Notes: generated by a model not told the origin, from the letters alone. A DNA stretch of 64,000 nt from Pseudoxanthomonas sp. F37 (GCF_022965755.1 NZ_CP095187.1:2480001-2544000), one strand, 5' to 3'. Numbered from the stretch's first letter, positions 37,017-46,724 are shown. Numbers and translations: made by a program.

Positions 37017-38867
37017 CTAGCGCAGCACCACCGGCTGCTCGGCCCACGTCTCCACGCTGCCGTCGCCGCCGGTCACCCGCAGGCCCAGCCAGTGGCGGCC
37101 GGCCGGCAGGCCGCTGGCGTCCACCTGCGCATCGAACTGCACGCGCGGCATGCGCGGGTCGCGCGATCGGTCCTTGAGGAACCGCTGCAACCAGGCGTTG
37201 TCGGTGAAGTCCGTCGCAGTGGCGACCACCCGGCCATCCAGCAGTACCTCCACCCGGGTCACGCCCACGCCGTCCTTCACCGCCCAGCCGCCCACCCTGA
37301 AGCGGCGCGCCACGCCGGCGCCGGCCTGTGGCACATCGATGTGGGCCACCACCGGCGAAATGCAGGCATCGCCCTGGGGAGCAGCGGGCAGCGCGAACAA
37401 CAGGAAGCGGCGCGCGCCATGGTCGATGTTCACTGCCTGCGGCGGCGGCAAGGGGCCGACCACGGAACACAGTTGCTGGTACCGGGCGAGCAGCGCGCTG
37501 AACTTCACGTCCGTCGCGCCTACCACCAGCAGGGTGGGGGCATTCACCCGGCCCTCGTGCTGCAGGCCCCACAGCTGCAGTTGCGGGGCACGGCCGTGCT
37601 TGCGGTTGAGCGGGTGGTCGAGCACGGGGATGCGCGCATCCGCAAGCGCGAAACCGAGCTCGGCGCCGGTCTTGAAACTGTCGGCAAGCAGCGCGGTTCC
37701 TTCCGGCATGCGCGCCCGCGCCCGTTCCACTTCCACCGCCAGCCGGTCCCAGCCGGCGAAATTCTCGGGGTAGTACTTGCTGCCGGCCGCCTGCAGGCGC
37801 AGGCCCGGCACCGACACCACCACGTAATAGCCCAGCATCAGCACCGTGCCGGCGGCAGCCAGGCCCCAGGTCGCCAGCCGCCACTTGCGGGGCCATTCGC
37901 GCAACTGCAGCGGCACGACGAGCAGCAACGCCAGGTAGCCCGGCAGCGTCCAGTGGAAACTGACGCGCTCGTTGTCGGCGAAAAAGCCCAGCAGGAAGAA
38001 ACCCAAGGTGGACACCGCGCCCAGCAGCGCGAAATAGCGCCATTCCGGCCCGGCGCCCCCGCCGCCGCCCGCCCCGCGGATACCGCGCACGCTGACCACC
38101 AGCATCGCCCAGAACAGCAGGGGCGTGGCCAGCGCCGCCTGCACCAGCAGGAAGCGCGCGCCATCGCCATGGAAGCGCCACGGATGCCGGTCGAGCAACT
38201 GGAAGCGCAGGCCCGCATCGGCGTATTCCAGGTTCCAGGCCAGCAGGGGCGCCCAAGCCAGCAGGCCCGCCGCCAAGGCCACCCAGACCCGCGCATCGCG
38301 CAACGCACCGCGCCCCTGCGGCAGGCACAGCAGTGCGATCAGGCCCACGCCGATCACGCCGACGAAACGGTAGTGGCTCAGCGCACCCAGCACCAGGCCC
38401 AGCGCCAGTTCGGTGGCCGACATCGCATCGACGCCGCGCAACATGCGTGCACCGGCATCGGCGCACAGCACGGTCGCCAGCGCCATCGGCACGTCGGGCA
38501 GCGCCAGCAGGCCCAGCGTGCCCGACAACGGCATCAACACGGTCAGCAGCGCCGCCTGCCAGCCCACGGTGGCGCCGAACCAGTGCGCGGCGCTGCGCGC
38601 CACCAGCCAGGGCAGTACCGCCGCGATCAGCAGGAACGGCGCGCGCACCGCGAGCACATGATGTCCGCCCAGCTCCACGCCCAGCCGCGTCAACCACGCG
38701 GTCATCCCCGGCAGGTCGGAATACGCCGCCGCCAGGTGCTGGCCCTCCTGCCAGTAGAACGCCTCGTCGACGAACAACGGCAGGCGCGCGGCGATCGCGA
38801 CCTTGACCACCGTCACGATTGTCCACACGGCAAGGAACCCTCGGCGCGCGCGTTGTTCTTCGTCCAT
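37017..38867 (-). CDS. membrane glycosyltransferase (GT39/ArnT-like, PMT_2)
   Basis: 616 aa. About ten hydrophobic segments in residues 10-360. An acidic loop motif follows the first segment (PLFVDEAFYWQEGQHLAAAY; the DEA/Y pattern is typical of PMT/ArnT-type lipid-linked sugar transferases). A soluble part of about 250 residues follows, ending in a beta-sandwich-like segment (FRVGGWAVKDGVGVTRVEVL) as in Ig-like domains. Acceptor and donor unknown. Convergent with maf, 4 bp apart. Confidence 0.85.
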   Translation of the reverse strand: MDEEQRARRGFLAVWTIVTVVKVAIAARLPLFVDEAFYWQEGQHLAAAYSDLPGMTAWLTRLGVELGGHHVLAVRAPFLLIAAVLPWLVARSAAHWFGATVGWQAALLTVLMPLSGTLGLLALPDVPMALATVLCADAGARMLRGVDAMSATELALGLVLGALSHYRFVGVIGVGLIALLCLPQGRGALRDARVWVALAAGLLAWAPLLAWNLEYADAGLRFQLLDRHPWRFHGDGARFLLVQAALATPLLFWAMLVVSVRGIRGAGGGGGAGPEWRYFALLGAVSTLGFFLLGFFADNERVSFHWTLPGYLALLLVVPLQLREWPRKWRLATWGLAAAGTVLMLGYYVVVSVPGLRLQAAGSKYYPENFAGWDRLAVEVERARARMPEGTALLADSFKTGAELGFALADARIPVLDHPLNRKHGRAPQLQLWGLQHEGRVNAPTLLVVGATDVKFSALLARYQQLCSVVGPLPPPQAVNIDHGARRFLLFALPAAPQGDACISPVVAHIDVPQAGAGVARRFRVGGWAVKDGVGVTRVEVLLDGRVVATATDFTDNAWLQRFLKDRSRDPRMPRVQFDAQVDASGLPAGRHWLGLRVTGGDGSVETWAEQPVVLR

Positions 38868-38909
38868 CTCGCTACACTTCTCCCGACCACGATCGGAACC
38901 GAGAGCGCG

Positions 38910-39863
38910 ATGTCCGCCATTCCCAGTACCCGCCCTATGCTATCCGAAGGTCTCGCCGAGGCCCTCAAGCGGGCGCAGGCCCAGGTCAATGCGCTGGTGC
39001 TGGGCAAGACGCATGAAGTGCGTCTGGCGTTCGTCGCGCTGCTGTCCGATGGCCATCTGCTGATCGAGGATCTGCCCGGACTGGGCAAGACCACGCTGGC
39101 GCACGCGCTGGCGGCCACGTTGGGCCTGGGCTTCCAGCGCGTGCAGTTCACCTCGGACCTGCTGCCGGCCGACGTGCTGGGCGTGTCGGTGTACGACGCG
39201 CAGGCGCGCGCCTTCACTTTCCATCCCGGGCCGGTCTTCACCAACGTGCTGCTGGCGGATGAGATCAATCGTGCCCCGCCCCGCACCCAGAGCGCCCTGC
39301 TGGAAGCGATGGCCGAGCACCAGGTCACCCTGGATGGCGCCACCCATGCGCTGCCGGCGCCGTTCTTCGTGATCGCCACGCAGAATCCGGTGGACCTGTC
39401 GGGCACCTACCCCCTGCCCGACTCGCAGCTGGACCGTTTCCTGCTGCGGCTGGCGCTGGGCTACCCCAGCCCGGCATCCGAACGCGAACTGCTGGCGGGC
39501 AGCGATCGGCGCGTGCTGATCGCACAGGCCCTGCCGCTGTTGTCCGCCGACGACGTGCTTGCGCTGCGCGCTGCGGTGAACGATGTCCACGCCAGCGATG
39601 CGCTGATCGACTACGTGCAGGCCCTGCTGTCGCGCAGCCGGCAGCACCCGGGCGTGCGGGTCGGCCTGTCGCCGCGCGCCGGCATCGCCCTGCTGCGCGC
39701 GGCGCGCGCCTATGCGTTGTTGCTGGGACGCAGCCATGTGCTGCCCGACGATGTGCAGGCCCTGTTCGCGGCCGTGGCCGCGCATCGCCTGGTGCCGGAA
39801 GCGGAAGCGGCGTCGGCCGCCACGCTGGCCAAGGCCATCCTGCACGCGGTACCGGTGGACTGA
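38910..39863 (+). CDS. MoxR-family AAA+ ATPase
   Basis: 317 aa. Walker A in EDLPGLGKTTLAHAL, Walker B in VLLADEINRAPPRTQSALLE, sensor-1 in IATQNPVD. MoxR ATPases act as chaperones, often with VWA or DUF58 proteins; here a DUF58 gene and a transglutaminase follow, forming the widespread moxR-DUF58-tgpA arrangement. Divergent from the glycosyltransferase gene. Confidence 0.93.
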   Translation: MSAIPSTRPMLSEGLAEALKRAQAQVNALVLGKTHEVRLAFVALLSDGHLLIEDLPGLGKTTLAHALAATLGLGFQRVQFTSDLLPADVLGVSVYDAQARAFTFHPGPVFTNVLLADEINRAPPRTQSALLEAMAEHQVTLDGATHALPAPFFVIATQNPVDLSGTYPLPDSQLDRFLLRLALGYPSPASERELLAGSDRRVLIAQALPLLSADDVLALRAAVNDVHASDALIDYVQALLSRSRQHPGVRVGLSPRAGIALLRAARAYALLLGRSHVLPDDVQALFAAVAAHRLVPEAEAASAATLAKAILHAVPVD

Positions 39864-39865
39864 GG

Positions 39866-40831
39866 GTGGCGATGCAGGCATCGGCGGCCCGGTGGCTGGC
39901 CCAGTGGGCGCGGCCACGCGCGGTGGAGGTGCTGCCGGTCCGCCTGGACCGTCGCCGGGTCTACGTGCTGCCCACGCGGTTCGGGCTGTTCTACGCTGCC
40001 CTCGTTTTCACCATGGCGCTGGGCGCGCTGAACTACAACAACAATCCGGCCCTGCTGCTGGCCCTGCTGCTGGGCGCCACGGCGATGGCCAGCCTGATCT
40101 TCGCCCACCTGCAGCTGTCCGGTCTGCGCGTGGACGCCGTGTCGGCCGATCCGGTGTTCGCGGGTGAGCGGCTGCGGGTGCACGTGGCGCTGTCCGCGCG
40201 CGATGCGCGCCGACGGAACGGTCTGCGGCTGGATGCGCTGGGCGCCGGCACGTTCGTGCCGCCGCTGCCGCCCGAAGGGAGTGCGGTGGCCGAGTTGTAT
40301 CTGGATACGCACCAGCGCGGCTGGCACGACATCGGCCGGATGCGGGTATCGACCACACAGCCGCTGGGACTGGCGCGCGCGTGGTCCTGGGTCTGGCCGT
40401 CGCCGTTGCTGGTGTATCCGGCGCCCGAAGTCCAGGGACCGCCGCTGCCCGAAGGCGGGCGCACCGGCCAGCATGCCCGCCTGGATCCGGCCGGCGACGA
40501 TGTCCACCACCTGCGCGGCTATCGACCCGGCGATGCGCCGCGCACGATCGCGTGGAAACCATCGGCCCGCCGGGACACCCTGCTGGTGCGCGAATACGAG
40601 CAGCCGGTAGGCATCGAGGTGCTGCTCGCATGGGATGCGCTGGGCGCGCTGCCCTACGAACAGCGCATCCGGCGCCTCGCGCACTGGGTGGAACAGGCCG
40701 AGCGGGCAGATCGCCGCTACCGCCTCGCCCTGCCCGGCCAGCCGGCCCTGGGGCCCTCCCAGGGCCCTGCCCACCGTCATCTCTGCCTGCGCGCGCTCGC
40801 GCTGATGCCGCATGCCGATGCCGCACGCTGA
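39866..40831 (+). CDS. DUF58 domain membrane protein
   Basis: 321 aa. Two adjacent membrane segments near residues 38-85 (FGLFYAALVFTMALGAL, LLLALLLGATAMASLIFA), then the DUF58 signature DDVHHLRGYRPGDAPRTIAWK near 215-235. Start GTG 39866, two bases after moxR; ATG 39872 is an alternative. Its last 20 bp overlap the transglutaminase gene. Confidence 0.88.
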   Translation: MAMQASAARWLAQWARPRAVEVLPVRLDRRRVYVLPTRFGLFYAALVFTMALGALNYNNNPALLLALLLGATAMASLIFAHLQLSGLRVDAVSADPVFAGERLRVHVALSARDARRRNGLRLDALGAGTFVPPLPPEGSAVAELYLDTHQRGWHDIGRMRVSTTQPLGLARAWSWVWPSPLLVYPAPEVQGPPLPEGGRTGQHARLDPAGDDVHHLRGYRPGDAPRTIAWKPSARRDTLLVREYEQPVGIEVLLAWDALGALPYEQRIRRLAHWVEQAERADRRYRLALPGQPALGPSQGPAHRHLCLRALALMPHADAAR

Positions 40832-42761
40832 CGCCGCCATCCTTCCTGATCGCGACAGCCGCCTGTGGACGCTGGCCAGTGCCGCGCTGTGCCTGCTGGC
40901 GCTGCTGGTGCAACTGCCGACCACGCTCGCCCTCGGCCTGGGTGCGACGGGACTGGTGCTGACCGCTGCATCCTGGCGGCGGCCGCTTCCGGCATTCGTG
41001 CGCATCCTGCTGGCGCTGGCGATGCTGGCGGCGGTGCTGTCGGTCACCGGGTTCCGCTTCGGTCGCGACACCGGCTGTGCGCTGCTGGCCGCGATGCTGG
41101 CCATCAAGCCCGGCGAGACCCGCAGCCTGCGCGACCACCGCAGCCTGGTGGGCTTTGCCCTGTTCGCGCCCTTCGCGGCATTCCTGCTCGACCAGGGGCC
41201 CCTGACCATGGCGCTGGGGGCACTGGGCATCGGCAGCGCCCTGGTCGCCCTGCACCGGCTGGCCGACGTGGAGGCGCACAGCGTGGCCACGGGACCGGAC
41301 GTGGTGCCCCGCATGGCGCTGGTGGGGCGGCTGGTGCTGATCGGCTTGCCGCTGGTGCTGGCGGCGTTCTGGTTGTTCCCGCGTTTCGCCACCCCGCTGT
41401 GGGGCGTGCCCGAACGGGCGCTGTCCAAACCGGGCCTGGGCGAGGACATGTCGCCCGGCGGTTGGCTGGACCTGATGGCGGACGAAGATCCGGCCCTGCG
41501 CGCGCAGTTCTTCGGCGCCACACCGCCACCCGAGCAGATGTACTGGCGCGGCCCGGTCATGTGGAACTACGACGGCCGCACCTGGACCCAGGCCCCGTGG
41601 CTGCGCGGCCTGCCGCCTGCGCGCGTGCAGCACGGCCAGCGGCAATGGGACTACCAGCTCGAAGTCGAGCCCACCGACCGCCGCCAGTTGGTCGCGCTCG
41701 ACCTGGCGGTCGAAGCGCCGGAGGGCGCGCACCTGGCCAACGACTACGGCATGACGGTGCGCACGCCGCTCAGCGCGCTGACCCGGTGGCGCATGCGCGC
41801 GTCCACGCCGGCAAGCTTCGAAGCCACGTTGCCGCACCTGCTGCGCCAGCAGGCCCTGCAGTTGCCCAACGGATTCGACCCGCGCACGCGCGCCATGGCC
41901 GCCCAGTGGCGGCGCGAAGCCGGCGCGGACGATGCGGCGCTGGTCCGGCGCGCCCTGGACTGGATCCGCGCCGAGTTCGCCTACACCCTGGAATCCCCGC
42001 TGCCCGGCCGCAACGCGGTCGACGAGTTCCTGTTCGACCGCAAGCAGGGCTATTGCGAACATTTCAGTTCCGCCTTCGTCGTGCTGATGCGCGGGGCGGG
42101 CGTGCCGGCACGCGTGGTCACCGGCTACACGGGCGGGGTGTACAACCGCCTGGGCGGCTACTGGGTGGTCCGGCAGATGGACGCCCATGCCTGGGCCGAG
42201 GTGTGGTTGTCCGGACGCGGCTGGGTGCGCGTGGACCCGACCGCGGCGGTCGCACCCGAGCGCATCTACGACACGCTGGACGACCGCATCGGCGAGGGAG
42301 TGGACGCGGGCCGCCTGACGCTGGAAGGTTTCGGCAGCGTCAGCGACTGGCTGCGCCGCGGCTGGAACGACCTGGTGCTGGGCTTCGATGCGCAGCGGCA
42401 GGCGCGCCTGCTGGAGCGGTTGGGCGGCAACGGGCTGGGGTCCCGCGGACTGGCGCTGCTGTTCGGCCTGTTCGCAGTGGCGACCCTGGCCTGGATGGCG
42501 TGGTTCCTGGCACGGGGCGAACGCGAGCGCGATCCGCTGCTGCGGGCCTGGCATCGCCTGGATGCCCGCTATGCCCGCCTGGGTCTGGGCCGCGAACCGC
42601 ATGAAACCGCCGGCGACTGGGCGCGACGCGTGGCGGCGCGCCGTCCACAAGGCGCCAATCTGCTGTTTTCGCTCAGCCGCCGTTTCGCCGCTGCGCGCTA
42701 CGCTCCGAGCAAGGGGGACCAGCGGGCTCTTATCGAAGACCTGCGCCGGCACCGCCCATAA
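40812..42761 (+). CDS. tgpA: transglutaminase-like membrane protease (TgpA type)
   Basis: 649 aa. Several N-terminal membrane segments (about 20-190), a periplasmic transglutaminase-like domain with catalytic Cys in KQGYCEHFSSAF, His in QMDAHAWAEVW and Asp in VRVDPTAAVA, then one more membrane segment (LALLFGLFAVATLAWMAWFL) and a cytosolic DUF4129-like tail. Matches Pseudomonas TgpA, which is essential there. Works presumably with the MoxR and DUF58 products. Confidence 0.9.
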   Translation: MPMPHADAAILPDRDSRLWTLASAALCLLALLVQLPTTLALGLGATGLVLTAASWRRPLPAFVRILLALAMLAAVLSVTGFRFGRDTGCALLAAMLAIKPGETRSLRDHRSLVGFALFAPFAAFLLDQGPLTMALGALGIGSALVALHRLADVEAHSVATGPDVVPRMALVGRLVLIGLPLVLAAFWLFPRFATPLWGVPERALSKPGLGEDMSPGGWLDLMADEDPALRAQFFGATPPPEQMYWRGPVMWNYDGRTWTQAPWLRGLPPARVQHGQRQWDYQLEVEPTDRRQLVALDLAVEAPEGAHLANDYGMTVRTPLSALTRWRMRASTPASFEATLPHLLRQQALQLPNGFDPRTRAMAAQWRREAGADDAALVRRALDWIRAEFAYTLESPLPGRNAVDEFLFDRKQGYCEHFSSAFVVLMRGAGVPARVVTGYTGGVYNRLGGYWVVRQMDAHAWAEVWLSGRGWVRVDPTAAVAPERIYDTLDDRIGEGVDAGRLTLEGFGSVSDWLRRGWNDLVLGFDAQRQARLLERLGGNGLGSRGLALLFGLFAVATLAWMAWFLARGERERDPLLRAWHRLDARYARLGLGREPHETAGDWARRVAARRPQGANLLFSLSRRFAAARYAPSKGDQRALIEDLRRHRP

Positions 42762-42777
42762 CCGCTGGAGACTGGCC

Positions 42778-43287
42778 ATGAACCTTCGCTTCGCTGTCCT
42801 TGCCGCAGCCGCCGCGCTGCTTTCCGCCTGCGCAACGGCCCCCAAGCCGCTGCAGGGCAGCTTCACCCAGGTCAATCCGCGCGACGCGGTGGCCACGCCC
42901 CAGGTGGGCGCGCCGGTCCGCTGGGGCGGCCGGATCATCAGCACCACGCCGGGGCCGAACGCGACCTGCTTCCAACTGGTGTCGCGTCCGCTGGGCGCCA
43001 CGGGCCGGCCGCTTTCGTCCGCACCGGATGCCACCGACGGCCGTTTCATCGCATGCCGGGCCGGCTTCTACGACCCGGCCGTGTTCGCCGAAGGCCGCGA
43101 GGTGACCTTCATCGGCAAGATCGAGGGCTACGAAACGGCACGCATCGGCGAATACGACTACCAGTTGCCGCGCGTCGCCGCCGACGTGGTGTACCTGTGG
43201 CCGGAAGTGCGTGAAGTGGAAGTGCGCCCCTACCCGTATTACGACCCGTTCTGGGGACCGCGCTGGGGTTACTGGGGCTGGTGGTGA
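42778..43287 (+). CDS. Slp-family outer-membrane lipoprotein
   Basis: 169 aa. Signal with lipobox LLSAC (Cys18 lipidated) and the Slp pattern: VRWGGRIISTTP, FIACRAGFYDPAVFAEGREV and TFIGKIEGYE. Slp proteins are starvation- or stress-induced outer-membrane lipoproteins of unclear role. Odd feature: the last 20 residues are nearly all Tyr/Trp/Pro/Phe with few charges. Ends 24 bp before a strong terminator. Confidence 0.88.
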   Translation: MNLRFAVLAAAAALLSACATAPKPLQGSFTQVNPRDAVATPQVGAPVRWGGRIISTTPGPNATCFQLVSRPLGATGRPLSSAPDATDGRFIACRAGFYDPAVFAEGREVTFIGKIEGYETARIGEYDYQLPRVAADVVYLWPEVREVEVRPYPYYDPFWGPRWGYWGWW

Positions 43288-43310
43288 CGGGGCAGCCGCG
43301 CAGATGGAGA

Positions 43311-43336
43311 AAAGCCGCTCGATGAGCGGCTTTTTT
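43311..43336 (+). terminator. Rho-independent terminator after slp
   Basis: Stem GCCGCTC/GAGCGGC (43314-43330) with GAT loop, followed by six T. The A-run on the left arm lets it also work for the convergent hinT gene. Confidence 0.9.
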
Positions 43337-43352
43337 CATGGGCCCGCATCGC

Positions 43353-43709
43353 TCAGGCGGACGTCCCGAAGCGCCCCAGCGGTGCGCCGGCCAGCAGGTG
43401 CAGGTGGATGTGGAACACGGTCTGGCCCGCATGCTCGCGGCAGTTCATGACGATGCGGTAACCGTCCTGCGCGAAGCCTTCGCGGCGCGCGTACTCGGCC
43501 GCCGCCAGCGCCAGCTTGCCGATCAGGTGCGCCTGGTCCTGGCGCAGGTCGTCCAGGGTGGGGATGGCCTCGTTCTTGGGGATGAAGAGCACGTGCACCG
43601 GCGCCTGCGGCGCGATGTCCTTGAAGCCCAGCACCTCCTCGTCCTCGTAGACGATGGTGGCGGGGATCTCGCGGCGGATGATCCGGGCGAAGAGGGTGTC
43701 GTCGGTCAT
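43353..43709 (-). CDS. HIT-family hydrolase (HinT-like)
   Basis: 118 aa. Histidine-triad motif QTVFHIHLHLLAG near the C-terminus and FARIIRREIPATIVYEDEE at the start identify the HinT branch, which hydrolyses nucleoside phosphoramidates. Located after recR. Confidence 0.93.
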   Translation of the reverse strand: MTDDTLFARIIRREIPATIVYEDEEVLGFKDIAPQAPVHVLFIPKNEAIPTLDDLRQDQAHLIGKLALAAAEYARREGFAQDGYRIVMNCREHAGQTVFHIHLHLLAGAPLGRFGTSA

Positions 43710-43734
43710 GGGGTGCTTCCTCGTGCGGGTGCGG

Positions 43735-44328
43735 TCAGTTCATTTCGCTGCGGCCGCCGAACGCATGCGCCAGCGTGCCGCGGTCCACGTATTCCAGCTC
43801 GCCTCCCAACGGCACGCCGTGGGCGAGCCTGCTCGGCCGCACACCCTGCTGGCGCGCGAGTTGCGCCAGATAGTGCGCGGTCGCTTCGCCTTCGACGGTC
43901 GGATTGGTGGCGATGATCAGTTCGGTCACCTCGCCCTGGGCCAGGCGTGCGGACAGTGCGTCCAGCCCCAGTTCGCGCGGACCTATGCCGTCCAGCGGCG
44001 ACAGCCGCCCGTGCAGGACGAAGTAGAGGCCGCGGTAACCGGTCGCCTGTTCGATCGCCAGCCGGTCCGATGGCGACTCCACCACGCACAGCTGATGGCG
44101 GTCCCGGCTGCCGCTGGCGCACAGCGCGCAGACCTCGCTCTCGGTGAAGTCGCGGCAATGCGCGCAATGGCCGATATGGTCCAGCGCCTCCGCCAGCACG
44201 CCGGCCAGGCGCTTGCCGCCCTCCCGCTCGCGGTCGAGCAGGTGGTAGGCCATGCGCTGTGCGGTCTTCTGCCCGACACCGGGCAGGACGCGCAGCGACT
44301 CGATCAATTGTTCGAGGAGTGTGGACAC
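43735..44328 (-). CDS. recR: recombination protein RecR
   Basis: 197 aa from GTG 44328. Helix-hairpin-helix ([20 protein letters not shown]), C4 zinc finger (CAHC and CALC) and Toprim region ([27 protein letters not shown]). Acts with RecO and RecF. The GTG places the family N-terminus correctly. Confidence 0.96.
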   Translation of the reverse strand: MSTLLEQLIESLRVLPGVGQKTAQRMAYHLLDREREGGKRLAGVLAEALDHIGHCAHCRDFTESEVCALCASGSRDRHQLCVVESPSDRLAIEQATGYRGLYFVLHGRLSPLDGIGPRELGLDALSARLAQGEVTELIIATNPTVEGEATAHYLAQLARQQGVRPSRLAHGVPLGGELEYVDRGTLAHAFGGRSEMN

Positions 44329-44411
44329 GGGCGTGATTCTGGGCGGCCATGCGAGGGGGCGAACGGGGCAACCGCCACAGCGGTCTGCCATTCGCCCGCC
44401 CGTCACCGCAC

Positions 44412-44732
44412 TCAGAACGGCAGCTTCATGCCCGGCGGCATCGGCATGCCGGCCGTGGCCGCGCCCATGCGCGCCTTGGATTCGGCGTCGACCTTGTTGG
44501 ACGCATCGTTGAAGGCCGCCGCAATCAGGTCTTCCAGCATCTCGGCGTCGGACAGCAGCGAGGGGTCGAGGCGGACCTTGCGGCATTCCTTGGCGCCGGT
44601 CAGCGTCACGCTGACCATGCCGCCGCCGGCGTTGCCGGTGACCTCCAGCTTGGCCAGTTCTTCCTGGGCGCGCTGCAGGTTCTCCTGCATCTTCTGCGCC
44701 TGCTGCATCAGTTGGGCGATGTTTCCACGCAT
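44412..44732 (-). CDS. ybaB: YbaB/EbfC nucleoid-associated protein
   Basis: 106 aa. [20 protein letters not shown] and [20 protein letters not shown] are characteristic. Small dimeric DNA-binding protein always found between dnaX and recR. Start 7 bp after the dnaX stop. Confidence 0.95.
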   Translation of the reverse strand: MRGNIAQLMQQAQKMQENLQRAQEELAKLEVTGNAGGGMVSVTLTGAKECRKVRLDPSLLSDAEMLEDLIAAAFNDASNKVDAESKARMGAATAGMPMPPGMKLPF

Positions 44733-44739
44733 GTCGTGA

Positions 44740-46500
44740 TCACTCTTCGTAAGGTCGGATGGAATCCGGGACGAGCCGGGCGCCATGCTGCTGCATCAGC
44801 TGCCGCACGTCCGGATGGTTCATGAAGGTTTCCTCGGCGACGTTCTGCTGCTCGTCGCGCTGGCGGTGGCTGCGCTGCTTGAGCGTCTCGCCTTCGGCCG
44901 CGGCGGCGAAGGCCAGCCGCGGCGCCACGCCATAGCGGCTGGCGATCGCATCGCGCAGTTCGCCCAGGGTGCGCTCGGAGCGGAGATAGTCGAAGCCGCT
45001 GTCCAGCGCCAGGGTCAGCGTCCCGTCCGCGTAACCGGCGAAGGCCACATTGTCGACCAGTTGCTTGCCCACGCCCTTCAGGCCGCAGGTCCCGGCGAAA
45101 TGCAGCCAGGTTTCGGCGTCGGTGATGCCGATGCCGGCCGGCATCGTGGTCGACGCTGCGGGTGCGGGTGCGGGCGCAGGTGTGGGGGGCCCAACCCTCG
45201 CCGGCTCGGCGGGCGGCCACGGTGGCATGTCATCGACGGCGACGTGCGCAGGCACGGGACTCTCTTCGCGCGCCATCTGCTGCGGCGGCATGACCGGCTC
45301 TGCCGCGACGGCCACCCTGGCCTGCACGGGCGCCGAAGCGCTGGGCGCCGGCGCCACTGGCGCGGATGCCGGCACGGGGCTGGCGGAAGCCGTGCGCGCT
45401 TCGCCACGCATCTCGCCGGCCTGGGCCGGACGGAACGCGAGCATCCGCAGCACGCTCATCTCGAAACCGGCGCGTCCACTCGGCGCCAGGTGCAGGTCGC
45501 GACGCCCGTTGATCGCCATCTGGTACCAGAGCTGGACCACCTCGGGCCGCAGTTGGCCGGCGAAGGCATCCACGTCGACGCCTTCGGCCTCCACGCTGGC
45601 CGACGGCACCAGCTGGCGCACCTGGATGCGGTGCAGCGCTTCGGCCACCGCATCGAGTACGCCGGCCCAGTCGGGCGAGAACTCCGCCAGCCGCGCCACC
45701 ACCTGCAGCAGGGCCTCGCCATCGCCCTGCACCAGGGCCGCCAGCATGGCGCTGACCTGGGTACGGTCCACCGTGCCCAGCATGGTGCGCACGCCCTCCT
45801 CGCGCAGCGCACCGCCGGCGTAGGCGATGGCCTGGTCGAGCAGCGACAGGCCGTCGCGCAGCGAGCCGTCGGCGGCGCGGGCGAGCTGGGCGATGGCGGT
45901 CGCATCGGCCTCGATGGCTTCCGCGCCCAGGATCTTCGTCATCTGGCCGCGGATCTGCTCCTCGTCCAGGCGCTTGAGGTTGAACTGCAGGCAGCGCGAC
46001 AGCACGGTGACCGGCAGCTTCTGCGGGTCGGTGGTGGCGAGCAGGAACTTGACGTGTTCCGGCGGTTCTTCCAGGGTCTTCAGCAGCGCGTTGAACGCCG
46101 CCTTCGACAGCATGTGCACTTCGTCGATCAGGTAGACCTTGTACTTGCCGCGCGAGGGCATGTACTGCGCGTTCTCGATGACCTCGCGCACGTCGTCCAC
46201 GCCGGTGTTCGAGGCGGCGTCGATCTCCAGCAGGTCGATGTAGCGGCCGGCATCGATGTCCAGGCAGGCGGCGCACTGGCCGCAGGGATCGGCGCTGGTG
46301 CCCTTCTCGCAGTTCAGCGACTTGGCGAAGATGCGCGCGATGGTGGTCTTGCCCACGCCACGCGTACCCGTGAACAGGAAGGCATGGTGGACGCGGCCGC
46401 TGTCCAGCGCATTGGTGAGCGCGCGGACCACGTGTTCCTGGCCGACCAGCTCGGCGAATCGCTTGGGACGCCACTTGCGGGCGAGGACGAGATAGGACAT
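44740..46500 (-). CDS. dnaX: DNA polymerase III tau/gamma subunits
   Basis: 586 aa. Walker A FTGTRGVGKTTIARI, zinc-binding Cys cluster (CGQCAACLDI), DEVHMLSKAAFNALLKTLEE and SRC motif LSRCLQF. A long Ala/Pro linker (about 375-470) leads to the tau-specific C-terminal domain. The AAAAAAG slippery heptamer used by E. coli for gamma is not visible, so gamma synthesis by frameshift is not supported here. Confidence 0.96.
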   Translation of the reverse strand: MSYLVLARKWRPKRFAELVGQEHVVRALTNALDSGRVHHAFLFTGTRGVGKTTIARIFAKSLNCEKGTSADPCGQCAACLDIDAGRYIDLLEIDAASNTGVDDVREVIENAQYMPSRGKYKVYLIDEVHMLSKAAFNALLKTLEEPPEHVKFLLATTDPQKLPVTVLSRCLQFNLKRLDEEQIRGQMTKILGAEAIEADATAIAQLARAADGSLRDGLSLLDQAIAYAGGALREEGVRTMLGTVDRTQVSAMLAALVQGDGEALLQVVARLAEFSPDWAGVLDAVAEALHRIQVRQLVPSASVEAEGVDVDAFAGQLRPEVVQLWYQMAINGRRDLHLAPSGRAGFEMSVLRMLAFRPAQAGEMRGEARTASASPVPASAPVAPAPSASAPVQARVAVAAEPVMPPQQMAREESPVPAHVAVDDMPPWPPAEPARVGPPTPAPAPAPAASTTMPAGIGITDAETWLHFAGTCGLKGVGKQLVDNVAFAGYADGTLTLALDSGFDYLRSERTLGELRDAIASRYGVAPRLAFAAAAEGETLKQRSHRQRDEQQNVAEETFMNHPDVRQLMQQHGARLVPDSIRPYEE

Positions 46501-46561
46501 GCCGCCATTGTGCCACGCTGCGCAAGCCCGTCCTCCCGCCGGGACCGCTTGCCGGTCTCGC

Positions 46562-46590
46562 TTGTGGCGCCCCCCTGCGGGCGCTAGAAT
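46562..46590 (+). promoter_or_regulatory. promoter of tRNA-Ser(GGA)
   Basis: TTGTGG (46562-46567), 17-bp spacer, TAGAAT (46585-46590). About 40 bp before the tRNA 5' end. Confidence 0.65.
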
Positions 46591-46630
46591 TCACGCCCCT
46601 GAAAGCGGCCGCAAGCCGCGTTCAGGTCCC

Positions 46631-46723
46631 GGAGAGGTGTCCGAGTGGTTGAAGGAGCACGCCTGGAAAGTGTGTAAGCGTCTAAACCGCGCTTCGGGGG
46701 TTCGAATCCCCCTCTCTCCGCCA
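46631..46723 (+). tRNA. tRNA-Ser (anticodon GGA)
   Basis: 93 nt including encoded CCA. Acceptor GGAGAGG with TCTCTCC, anticodon loop CTGGAAA reading GGA, long class II variable arm, T-arm GGGGG/CCCCC around TTCGAAT. Its 3' end is the integration site of the adjacent island. Confidence 0.97.
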
Positions 46724-46724
46724 G
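46706..46724 (+). repeat. attL: 3' end of tRNA-Ser
   Basis: ATCCCCCTCTCTCCGCCAG, 19 bp identical to 50779-50797. It covers part of the T-arm, the acceptor strand and CCA. Confidence 0.88.

Noticed and set aside
37092-38909. Very long rightward open frame before the moxR start
   Set aside because: High-GC antisense frame of the glycosyltransferase gene; Gln/His/Arg-rich translation typical of a shadow, and the real MoxR starts at 38910.
44740-46500. Programmed frameshift in dnaX
   Set aside because: No A-rich slippery heptamer with a following stem was found; the linker region is GC-rich.
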